Origin: Taiwanofungus camphoratus
Lineage: Eukaryota > Basidiomycota > Agaricomycetes > Polyporales > Taiwanofungaceae
DNA: 64,000 nucleotides
Direction: 5' to 3'
NCBI GenBank assembly: GCA_003999685.1
Contig: CP021220.1
Span: 1,860,001-1,924,000, forward strand
In this document: positions 1-9,349 of the stretch, in pieces
How positions within the stretch are numbered: the first letter of the stretch is position 1
How the letters are laid out: each line of letters starts with the position of its first letter
The notes under the pieces: model-generated
The model's input: only the letters and a program-made list of their open reading frames with translations
Databases searched by the model: none
What the model was told of the DNA's origin: nothing
Program-made: the position numbers and the translations under genes

Positions 1-395
1 ACTTGTGCATACCTAGGCCCGAGATTGGTCGCATCAAGCCAGGCCGTCAACCTGCCTTGGATGAAACAGCGTATGTCAATTCTTATGTCATTCGGAAATA
101 CGCCCAATTTCACTAGCCTTTTGAGGGTAGTTTCTTAGGCCTTGTTCCACAGACGTCGCTGCGGTGAGCTTGTCAAAGGGTCTTGATAGGTGGATGTCGC
201 TGCAGGCTGTCCTCGGCCTTCCCGCGTTCTCTTAGTGCCACGGCCATCTGCAAATGTCGTCTGGTGACGCCAGCGATGGCGCTCGAGGAGATCACCGCCT
301 TCCTCCAAACGACGTAAACTGCTGCTTGTCCTGCACCAGAGCTGACCGTGTTCGAGCTGTGAAATGACCATTGCCCCTCCGCCGATAGTGACAAT

Positions 396-728
396 ATGGT
401 GTACTGCCAGCTGGCCGCGTGCAGTGAGTTTCGGCGCTGTACCTGCATAAGGCAAACGCGACGGATTGACGGGATCCTACCAGTGCTGATCTTCTATGAA
501 CATGCTACGACCTTGTCGCAAGAGGTGCAGTTGATCTGGGGCCGCAAATGGGCAGGCGCTACGATCGTGTTCCTCCTCAATGGATACGCAACGCTTGTCT
601 TTGGCCTCACCCTCGTGCTGCATCCCTTCTATTGGTATACCGCCGTCGTATGTATTCTCATTCAGCTGATGAGAAATATTGACCGACAAACTGCATTTAC
701 AGAAGTACGTGAAGATAAACTAATATGA
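396..728 (+). CDS. DUF6533 membrane-protein fragment
   Basis: One reading frame contains the signature of the DUF6533 family, a multi-pass membrane family expanded in basidiomycetes and of unknown function. The visible part is a phrase like IFYEHATTLSQEVQLIW, then RKWAGATIVFLLN, then two hydrophobic stretches up to about position 690. This matches the family pattern D-H-x-x-T-x-x-x-E-V-x-x-I-W followed by a Lys/Trp-rich loop and FLLNRY (here FLLNGY). The ATG at 396 may not be the true start, because the family normally has a short N-terminal segment that could lie in an upstream exon. After about 700 a donor-like GTACGTG follows, but I could not find the rest of the domain, such as the usual SALRVYA segment. 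It may be a degraded or partial copy. Family assignment is fairly likely, gene structure is poor. Confidence 0.45.
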   Translation: MVYCQLAACSEFRRCTCIRQTRRIDGILPVLIFYEHATTLSQEVQLIWGRKWAGATIVFLLNGYATLVFGLTLVLHPFYWYTAVVCILIQLMRNIDRQTAFTEVREDKLI

Positions 729-1280
729 CTGATGGCGTTGGCTGGATGTGCTGGATGTCTTCCAGCTGTGAAGCGACTCTCATGTTCTTTGAAGTCATGA
801 CGCTGACTGTGCTGCAATGCTGGACGTGAGCGGTGCTGCGTGCGCGATTCGGACCGGGCTGCCTGTGCGACAGGTCTCCGAAAGACCGGCAGGAGCGAGA
901 CGGCGGGGCGGCACGCGGGATCAGCGACGTCAGCGCGCGACGTCGACGGGGTCTCCCACGGTGAAATGGGAGTGCCGCAGTTCAAGCGTGCTCAATCAGG
1001 ACGCGCGGTCAGGTCCAGCGTGCTGATCTTGATAGGCCGGCAGCAGTGACTCTAGCATGTATAGATCGAAAGCAGTGTATATACGGATGTGATCGGATAA
1101 TACAATAATAGTCTTTTGGGGGGGATATACACCATCGAGAGCGTCGTCGTCAGATCGCATACGGAAAGCGGGTATGTACTGGTACCAGCAGATAATCCTA
1201 GATGGAGTGAAAACCACGAGTGGTCAATGCACGGAGGCGCGCATCGCGCGCCACCCACGGGAAACGTGCCACTCTGGCTG
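729..1280. other. Intergenic, possible decayed tail of the DUF6533 gene
   Basis: No convincing coding segment was found on either strand. The part up to about 1030 could hold decayed or unrecognised exons of the DUF6533 copy. A seven-G run lies at about 1119-1125. The right end is the downstream flank of the SGT1-like gene. Confidence 0.35.
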
Positions 1281-2102
1281 TCACGCGGCCCACTTTTTCC
1301 ACTCGCTGCCCTCGGGGGGCTTGACCTCGACGCGGGACCTGCGGACCTCGTCCCAGTTGGTGCTGAGGGTGGTGCCGCCGCTCTCCTGGTAGCTCTTGAG
1401 CATGGCGCGGCGGGTGTCCTCGTCGGCGTCGGCGTAGAGCTTCTGGAAGAACTCGTTGACGGCGGCGTCGCCGCCGACGTTCGGGTCGTCCTGCGTGGTG
1501 GGCGGGGCGTCGGAGGCGAGCAGGGAGGAGGTGAGCGCGTCCCAGTTTTTGCGCGGCGGGCGGGCGGCGGCGACGGCGGGGGTGGGGGTGGGTGTGGGTG
1601 ACGAGGGGGCGGGGGCGGATGCGGGGGCGGGCGAAGGGGAGGCGAGGGCTGGAGGGGAGGCTGTGAGTGGGATCAGAAGCACGGCGAGACGAGAAGGGAC
1701 GCACGGTCTGGGCTGTCGCCGAGGAGGGTGCCCCAGCGGCCCGGGGCTACCTTGGCGAGGCGGATCTCGACCTTGACCCTGCCGACGGTGTAGTCGCAGC
1801 TGTCGGGGTCGATCTGGCCCTTGAGGGGCTGGAGGAGGAGGGTGTTGTCGCCGTTCTGGTAGGAGAGCTGTGCGCCACACGCGAGGTGGCGGGGTGGGGT
1901 GGGTCAGCTGGGTGGCTGGAGGGAGAAAAAGCGGGGACGCACGCTGCGGGGGAGGAAGGCGACGGCGACGGTGGCAGGGTTCGCGCCCTTGTCGAAGACG
2001 GAGAGGGTGAGGCGGTCGTCTGTCTCGTAGAACTCGTGTCTGGGGAGGGGGTCATGCCGGGTGTCGTGTGGTGGGTTACGGCACACACCTGAGGGCAGCC
2101 AT
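1281..2102 (-). CDS. SGT1: SGT1-like CS/SGS co-chaperone
   Basis: A CS domain (HSP20/p23-like fold that contacts HSP90) is followed by a proline/alanine-rich linker and an SGS domain. The start is the minus-strand ATG at 2100-2102. A 14-base first exon (MAALR) joins at 2039 to the exon that begins HEFYETDDRLTLSVFDKG, a typical CS start. The next exon gives LSYQNGDNTLLLQPLKGQI and KVEIRLAKVAPGRWGTLLGD, the end of the CS domain. After the linker come FFQKLYADADEDTRRAMLKS and the motif ESGGTTLSTNWDEV, the hallmark of SGS, and the protein ends in EWKKWAA. The TPR domain of yeast and plant SGT1 is absent, so this is the short CS-SGS form of roughly 190 residues. Known family role: HSP90 co-chaperone linking SCF ligases, kinetochore assembly and signalling proteins. 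Three introns are inferred. It is divergently paired with the gene starting at 2347. Confidence 0.85.
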
Positions 2103-2346
2103 GGCGCGTGATGGTGGATGCAGAAGGAGAGAGAGAGCAGAAAGGGAGAGGCAAGAGGCCGTGGACGGAAGGTTCCAGAGAGGGTCCACGTGAGGCGGAC
2201 GCGTCTGAGGATGACCGCGATCGGGAGGATCTTGACGCGCCCCGTGTCACACCGCGTGCCTGGCCATCGCGTCGACCACCGACGTCATACCCATTAAAGC
2301 TGCCACCCTCCGCTCCTCCACGCCGTCCTCTCTCTCTCCTGCCAAA

Positions 2347-3772
2347 ATGTCTGACCCTCTGCCCAAGGCCGCCCTGTACTACTGGCCGCACTCCATCTGG
2401 TCCTCCGTCGGTCTGTCCCCGCCTTGTCGTCCCCGCGTTCACTCACTCACTCACGCGTCGCTCACAGCCTTGCTCGCTCTGTACGCATCTGCAGTTCTAT
2501 TCCCCGTCGCTCCATCTCACATCCACCGCGTTCAGCGAGGAAAAGGGCTACGGCGCAGACGAAATCGACCTCAAGACCGTCGACCTCTGTGCGCCATCCC
2601 GCTCTCCCCCTCCCGCTACACTCATCCGTGCTACTGTCCTACAGCCAAGGGCCAAAACTACCAGCCGTCCTACCTCCGCCTCAACCCGAACGGTAAGTGC
2701 CCGTCCCCTCTCTCCGCGCGCCGCATCCAACATCCCTCCTCAGCCACCGTGCCCACCCTCGTTGTCCCCCTCGAAAACACCCTCGCACCCGATATCGAGA
2801 GCCGCTACAAGGCCCTCCAGGACACCAAGGCACGTGTGCCGCTCTCTCTGTCTGCTCACACCCTCTCACAAACGCACACCCCCTCCCCAGTCCATCGTCG
2901 AGTTCCTCGACAAGTCGCGCTCCACCCAGTCCCGCACGCACACCACCTCCAGCGCGCCGTCCCCCGCGCTCAGCCCCGCGACGATCGCCTTCAGCGCCGC
3001 CTCGGACAAGCTCATCGCCCTCCTCCACTCCCCCGCCGCTGACCCGAACGCCCTCACAATCCTCAACGCGCGCTCCAACGACGCGCTACGCACGCTCGCC
3101 GCTGCGCGCCTCCCCATGCTCAGCGCACGTGCCACCGCGCTCGACGCGCTCCTCGCGGACAACGCCGCTGCCAAGATTCGCGTGAGCGACAAGACCCGCG
3201 TGTTCTGGGAGGCCAAGCGCGCCGCCGCGGACGGGTTTCTGCAGGTGTTCCGCGACGCGGAGAGCCCCGACGGCGAGCTCGGCGAGGACGCGCGCAGGAG
3301 GCGCACCGAGTACTTTGCCGCCGCGCGCAAGGCGTGGGCAGGCCTCGCGGACGTGCTGCTGCAGCTGAACGCGGAGATCATCGGGCCGTACGTGCTCGGT
3401 ACGTCCCCGTGTCTTTTCATCCACAATGCTTTATTAAAGAATACCATCTCACGATACTAACTGACATATACCGCAGGCGACCAGCTCTCCCTCGCCGACC
3501 TGCACCTCGCCGCGTGGCTTGCGCGCCTCGCACAGCTCGCGGGTGCATCCGCGGCAGACGACGGTGCGCGCGCGACGGCGCTGCTCGAGGCGCACGCAGG
3601 GACAGGACTTGCGCTGCCGCGGGACTTTGCCGTGGCAGAGGCGCGGAGGAGGGCGGGGCTGCCCCTGCTGGAGGGCGTGCCGGACGCGGTGCAGAGCCGG
3701 CTGGCGGCGTTCTGGGACGCGGTGCGGGAGCGCGCGAGCTGGAAGCGGGTGTATGCGGACGGGCTGCATTGA
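2347..3772 (+). CDS. Glutathione S-transferase-fold protein
   Basis: The N-terminal half reads LYYWPHSIWSS, ALLALEEKGYGADEIDLKTV, then YQPSYLRLNPNG and TVPTLVVP. These are the thioredoxin-like GST N-domain landmarks (substrate loop, NPNG, cis-proline in TVPT). The C-terminal half is an alpha-helical GST-C domain with YVLGDQLSLADLHLAAWLAR, where the LADL/LHLA segment is the N-capping box region. Six exons are needed. The first ends in WSS at about 2410, and the last begins after the acceptor at 3477. One intron, 2830-2890, starts with GC rather than GT (AAG then GCACGT) and is required to keep frame. Between the domains a Ser/Thr/Pro-rich stretch (about 2915-2985) is an insert. Many fungal GST-like proteins of this type have no proven substrate, so catalytic activity is not claimed. 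Codons end almost always in G or C. Confidence 0.8.
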
Positions 3773-4172
3773 GGGCTGCGTTGGGATCCAGTCGTGGGCG
3801 GTGCGCAAAGGTCTAGGAGTGGAAGTGTGCCTATGCCTCTACCCGTTGTTGTACTTGGTATACCGAGCGTTTATCTAGCCAAAGAATGGCTCGCCATCAG
3901 AGACCAGGGTGACCCTGAAGTACGTTGCTATGGAGGATGCAGCGAGAGACATGCGGGGCCTGGTCATGTGGGAACACTAGGCGGGTTTTTATAGCGGGCG
4001 CCTGTTTGACGGCTGCGGACGGCCAAGTGCACACGCTCTCTCACTTTGCACAGACCGCCACCAGCTCTCTATTCCACCGATACCACTCGTCTTCCCACTG
4101 CTGTGGCCCGTGTGCGGTCTCTCTCCTCCCGCACACGCACACGCCCGCACCGCCGCTCGTTGCCTGCTCGCC
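3773..4172. other. Intergenic between GST-like and glycosyltransferase genes
   Basis: This is the 3' flank of the GST-like gene and the promoter/leader of the glycosyltransferase. The last 150 bases are strongly C and T rich on the plus strand, as is common upstream of basidiomycete start codons. No coding segment was seen. Confidence 0.5.
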
Positions 4173-6940
4173 ATGTCCTTCTCCTTCTCCCGCACCCCGC
4201 CCCCCCACATCCAGCTCTCCCCCGTCCCCTCCCCGCCCCCGCTCCCCCACGACGAGTACGACGACAGCGACGACCCCGAGGCCTTTGCTCCCCACCGCCG
4301 CACCCACCACCGCCACCGCCTCTCCGTCCGTTCTCCCTTCCTCTCCCCCTCCGAGACGGACCTCAGCGCACACGCCGCAGACCGCCCCTCCGACCGCGCC
4401 CTCCTCTTCCCCCACTCCCACTCCCACTCGCGCCAGCACCAGCACTCGCACCCGCATGCCCACGCGCGCCCGGCCTCGAGCGAGTACGGCCTCTCGCCCT
4501 TCTCCAGCGTCGCCAACTCCCCCGTCCCCAGCCGCACCGCGTCCCCCGCCCCGCCCTACTCCTCCGGTGCGTCCTCTTGCAGCTCCGACAGCGATGGCGA
4601 GAGCGAGCTCGACGCCGCCCACTTCCTCGACCGCCCCCATCGCCACCCCCAGTGGCGCGAGGACCGTCGCCGCTGGTGGATCACGGACGCCATACGCCGA
4701 CGGCGTCACCGCGAGACCGTCGGCGGCCTGCGCACCGTCAAGCGCGGCCTGCGCCTCGTCGTGCGCCATCCGTTCTTTCCCAAGACGCCCGTTACCATCG
4801 TACGTCCCGCCCCTCTTGGCATCGCCAGCGCCGCGCTGACCTCTGACATTGGACGTTTTGTCATGTGACATCTGCGACACCGCCCCCGCCGTGCCCCGCG
4901 CAGCTGCTCACGCTACTCCTCTTCACCCTCTTCGGCGTCTCGCTCACGTTCCTGCTCATCTACATCCTCAATCCGGACAAGGAGCCCCTCCCATGGCGCG
5001 GGTACTGCACCATCCCGCCATACTCGTCCGCGCCGCCGCCCCTCTCAATGTCGCCCACCGCGAGCTTCCCGTTCCCGCCCCCCGCGGGCTTCACGCCGCT
5101 CACGTTCCCGCCGCCCGGCCTCGACCTCGACGCGCTCCCGCCCGCGGGCGTGTTCGTCGGCGTGTTCTCGATGGACAACGCCGTCGAGCGCCGCATGCTC
5201 ATCCGCTCGACATGGGCGAGCCACCTGCGCAGCCGCAACGGCGCGGGTGCGGGCGACGGCGGTGTCGGCACGTCGCGCACGGTCGTGCGCTTCATCCTCG
5301 GCACGCCCCGCCGCGAGTGGGACCGGCGCATCCGGCTGGAGATGGAGAGTGCGTCGCGTGCCCGTTCTGCTCCCGCTCACAGACGCTGACTGACCACGCT
5401 CCGCCACGCCGCAGTGTACAACGACATGGTCATCCTGCCCATCGTCGAGAACATGAACGCGGGCAAGTCGTGGGCGTACTTCCAGTGGGCCGCGTACAAC
5501 GCGTGGGTGCCCCCGCTCTACTTCGACGCGCCCGCCCCGGGACCCTCGGGCCTCACGTACACGAACACGTCGCGCCCGCCACTGCACCCCGCGCACCACG
5601 ACCCCGCGCACGCGCGCCACGACTACGCGCGCGGCAGCCCCAGGCCCTGGGTGCGCCCGGACTACGTCGTGAAGACGGACGACGACTCGTTCGTCATGCT
5701 CGCGGAGCTCGAGGCGCGGCTCCGCGTCGAGCTGCACGCGCGCCCGCAGCAGGAGCAGGAGCAGGAGCAGGCGTCGCACCCGCACCCCGTGCACCGCCAC
5801 GGCCATGTGCAGCATCCGCACCGCGACAACTCGTCCGCCGTCCCCCCCGCGTCGCCCTTCCCGTCCGACCCCACCGACAGCGACCCGCACTCGCCCTCGT
5901 CTCCGCTTTCCTCCGCTTTCCGTGCATCCTCCTCTGACCCACCCGCAGCGCCGCGCGCGGACACGCCCGCGAACGCGACGGCGGACCCGCTCGTGTTCTG
6001 GGGGTACCTCGTGAAGAACCGCTTCATGGCAGGCGAGCTGTACGCGCTCTCGTACGCGCTCGTGGACTGGGTCGCGCACGACCCGCAGGTGCGCGCGCTC
6101 ACGAAGGGCGCGGAGGACAAGCAGACGAGCAAGTGGATGCGCCTGTACCCGCGCGCGGACGAGGTGCGCTGGGCGAGCGAGCGCTGCTGGATATACGACC
6201 ACCCCCGCGCGGGCACCGTGTCAGTCCCTTTTCGTCGTCTCTCGACTGGTAGTCTGCAGGTGGTGATTGCTGACCGCCGCCGGCTCGTTGCAGGTACTCG
6301 CACGGCTTCCTCTTCCCGTCCGAGGTGAAGCGCGTGCAGCGCGCGGTCGTCGACGACATCGAGCACGCGAAGGAGCAGGACGTCGCCGCCGAGTCTGCGG
6401 CCACGGGCATCCCGTACCCGTTCGGGCCGAACGCGCCGACGCCGCCCAGCTGGGCGCACTCGACCGTGACCAAGTTCGGCTCGCGCTACTCGCCGCCCCT
6501 CGCGCTCTCGCCGGAGCACAGCATCGAGGCGCTCGTTGAGGGCAGCGAGATGTCGATGCTGCACGAAGGTGCGTGTTCCGCCTTGCGCAGCCGGGCCCGT
6601 TGCTGACCGACGTGGGTGTTTAGGTGGCTCGCTGAGCGCGCACTACGCGTGGCGGCACCGCGAGGGCCGGCAGACGCGGTACGAGGGCCAGCGCGTCGGC
6701 GGGACGGTCGTCGTCCACTTCATCAAGAAAAACATGTGGTTCCTCGAGACCGCCGCGGCGCTGCTCCTCGGCGAGGAGGTCACCGAGGAAGAGCGGAGGC
6801 CGCAGCAGCTGCCCGGGCGCCTGCTGCACGCGGTGCCCGAGCCCAAGGCTGAGGGGCAGAGTGCCGGCGCAGCGTCTCTGGCGCTGACGGATTCGCACGC
6901 GCGCCAGACGGCGATCATGCATAGGCAACGGAGGCGGTAG
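4173..6940 (+). CDS. Type II membrane glycosyltransferase, GT31/galactosyltransferase-like
   Basis: Five exons (4173-4799, 4904-5348, 5415-6219, 6294-6568, 6624-6940) give about 822 residues. Residues 1 to about 205 are a cytosolic, low-complexity, His/Ser/Pro-rich tail. One membrane span follows (LLTLLLFTLFGVSLTFLLIY), so the rest faces the Golgi lumen. The luminal part has FVGVFSMDNAVERRMLIRST (the RRxxIRxTW box of beta-1,3-galactosyltransferases), VRFILG, a long MYNDMVILP segment, and the metal-binding DDD motif in VVKTDDDSFV at about 5671-5691. FWGYLVKNRFMAGELYALS and a later GGTVVVHFIKKNMWFLETA complete the fold. An unusual Gln/Glu-His-Pro-Ser-rich insert of about 80 residues (5740-5985) sits right after the DDD region. 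Acceptor sugar and product are not predictable from sequence. It probably acts in glycan or glycolipid modification. Confidence 0.8.
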
Positions 6941-7340
6941 CAATGGCTCCCGCGGGCTGATCTCTGATCTGTCCGCTGGACCTCCCTGCGTTGAGCTCGC
7001 CCGTCGGTGTGTGCGCTTCCGGCGTGTGCCTCCTAGTAGATATTTCACTCGATCTGCCGCTTTCTCTCTGGGCTGGATGGTGTCTACACGCCTGTCGCTA
7101 CGTATGGTATGTAGTGTTGATAGTGCGCACGGTCAGGACGGACGCTAGGAAGTGTACTCAAATAGATACCTCATTCGCTCATGGTCGTGTTCAACATGCA
7201 TCGCTTCGACGCCCTAGCGTCGTCTGTCTGCTAGTGACGCTTCTGTCTTGCGACAATCAGGACTCATCTGAACTAACCAATCGTTCGGCCCCAAATTGCC
7301 CATACAGCGTAACAGTATCATGTAGTAAAACGTGAGAAAT
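6941..7340. other. Intergenic, convergent 3' flanks
   Basis: This lies between two genes that point towards each other, so it should hold both 3' ends. Base composition drops from very G+C rich to ordinary within this interval. No coding signal was seen. Confidence 0.5.
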
Positions 7341-8891
7341 TCATCGTTGCAGCCGAGAATCAACGATGTCAGAGATTGTACTAGCATTCCCTCGATACCC
7401 ATCCAGCATCATCGCAGCCTGGGAGGGCCGCTCGTCTGGATCTCTCAATGGCGTACTCGACTTGAGCCTGCTGCTGACCGCTCTCCTTATAGTGCCTTCC
7501 CACTGCTGAAACCATTCGCCCTCTCTCAGTCCCACGAGCTTGGCAAGGCCAGCACTCGTTTGCATCGTTCTGCCGTCGTCATGGTCTGGAAAGGACGGGG
7601 GCAGATCCGATGATGAGTCCACGAGCTGCCACGACTTGAGGGCATACGCGCCACCGCACACTTCCCATCTCCCACCTCCCCGCTCACCGTATCGCTTGCA
7701 CAGCCAGATGAAGGGGTAGATAAGGAGTATAAAGAGGAGAAATTTGAGCCACTTGTTCGAGAGGGTGCGCGAGAGCACGTTGTCGGGACGGACGTATATC
7801 TTTGCGTGGGTGGTCCGAAACTCTACCGTGAAGTGGCTAGAGTAGTAAGTAGACTTGACAGCAGCGACGATTGCAGAATGGAGGTTGGGGAAATTCCAGC
7901 CACATACGATCTGTGCGCAATGAGCGACTCGCGTAAGAGCGGAGTGGGTGAGTGTGTACCTTCTCATAAGTGAACTCTTTCAAGAGCTTGTTGCTGGCGC
8001 AATATTCATCTGCCCATTGACGTAGTGTTCTCGACGATTTGAGGACACTCGTTTGTTGCGAATCGACGTCCCCGTCGCAGGTGTTGATGCTCTCCAGCCC
8101 GGCCCAAGGAGGTAGGCCCCTCATCTTCGTCTCGTTCTGTCGTATCTTGGACTGCTTGATCTCGTCCTTTGTTGCCGCCCTCCTCGTAAGACCGGATAGT
8201 CCCATTTCCATGTCATTATATCCCGCGTTGTGGCAATCAATCTCCTTGAACATCTTGCCTCTGTACGCCGGTTCTTCGTCCGGTAAGCTCCAGTGGACAG
8301 GTCCGTGGGCGATGTGCTGGCCAACGTCAATAGAAAAGTCGAAGTCTAAGTATGATCATCAGCAACACGGCCAGCAATTCCAATACAAGTCGGCGACACC
8401 CGCCTGTGACTTCTTCTGTGTAGTGCTCATCCTCCGTTCTGTAGTTACCGTTACTGTCTCTGCGTGTCACCAGACGGGTACGAGACTCCGTGTGTGATCC
8501 GTGCAGGTGGATGAACACGGTGGGAGGAGTCTGGGAGTGCGAAAGGAGAAAGCGGTACAATGCCTCACCTGTCAGAGCCGGATGAGGTTGAGGCAAGCAA
8601 ATGCGCGAACTACTCAAACTCACCGTCTTCGTTGAGATGTCGATCATGAGACACGATGTCCTCACTGCTGCCGGACACGAAGTACTTGGCGTCATAGGGA
8701 GTAAACTCTGGTGGAGGTTCTTCACCCCCTAGCGGGACGAATACGTCTGGTTCTGTGAAATGGCTGCCATATTTCCCAGCAACCTGGTCTGCTGCGCTTT
8801 CTTCGAAGCTCGGAGGAGGGTCAAAGTTAGTCGACGGCCCTGCGAGGGTGGCCAGGTCAGAGCCGTTCGGTTGGCTTTTCTTGTCGTCCAT
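7341..8891 (-). CDS. Conserved-looking fungal membrane protein, function unknown
   Basis: Four exons (8891-8624, 8568-8404, 8345-7960, 7910-7341) join without frame loss to about 462 residues, starting MDDKKSQPNGSDLATLAG. I do not recognise a named domain. Visible features: an acidic, Pro-rich N-terminus; a segment with LYRFLLSHSQTPPTVFIHLH; a middle part DFDFSIDVGQHI plus WSLPDEEPAYRGKMFKEID; a short RQWADEYCASNKLLKEFTYE region; and a hydrophobic span WLKFLLFILLIYPFIWLCKR near 7695-7755. A charged, Ser-rich tail of about 130 residues follows the span. It looks like a single-pass, tail-proximal membrane protein. The second intron (8346-8403) has a GC donor (ACAG then GCGGGT). GT donors nearby do not preserve frame. 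Confidence is good that this is a gene, none is claimed on function. Confidence 0.7.
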
Positions 8892-9349
8892 GACTGCGGG
8901 TCGTAACGAAGGCAGCAGCTACGAGCGCTCAGCGGGAATCCTTCGAACGGTCGGACACTAATATCATTCTTTCCGAGGCTGGGCACATTTGGATGAGGCA
9001 GTGACTCAGAGGCGCAGCGCGTCCGCTAATGATCAACGCGGTATCCTCATGAACAGCGCGAGTTCACGGTCACCTACAGCGAAACAACAGTAAACGGTTC
9101 GCTCCAACAGACCCCAATTCACAATACAGATCATATATGATATTGCACATGAGATGCCAAGTCCATGCATACAGCTAAGAGTAGTTCTAAAGTCCTCAGT
9201 TCGTAATCATGGTCAAGATATACGTAGCGAATCCAAGCTCGTCATGAACGAATGCAATAAAATCAAAGTAAGAAACGGGGATAGCAGACAACTGTCCGAA
9301 AGTCAGTCTTGATGCGAGAATTTTGTAAGGATGAGTTTGGTCCTCAGTT
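8892..9349. other. Intergenic
   Basis: Promoter side of the gene starting at 8891 and 3' flank of the mucin-like gene. Short frames here look like chance. Nothing else was recognised. Confidence 0.45.

Noticed and set aside
1270-6950. Long overlapping reading frames on both strands in the G+C-rich block
   Set aside because: High G+C removes stop codons by chance. These frames give Arg/Pro/Ala-rich text without domains and overlap real exons of the three called genes.
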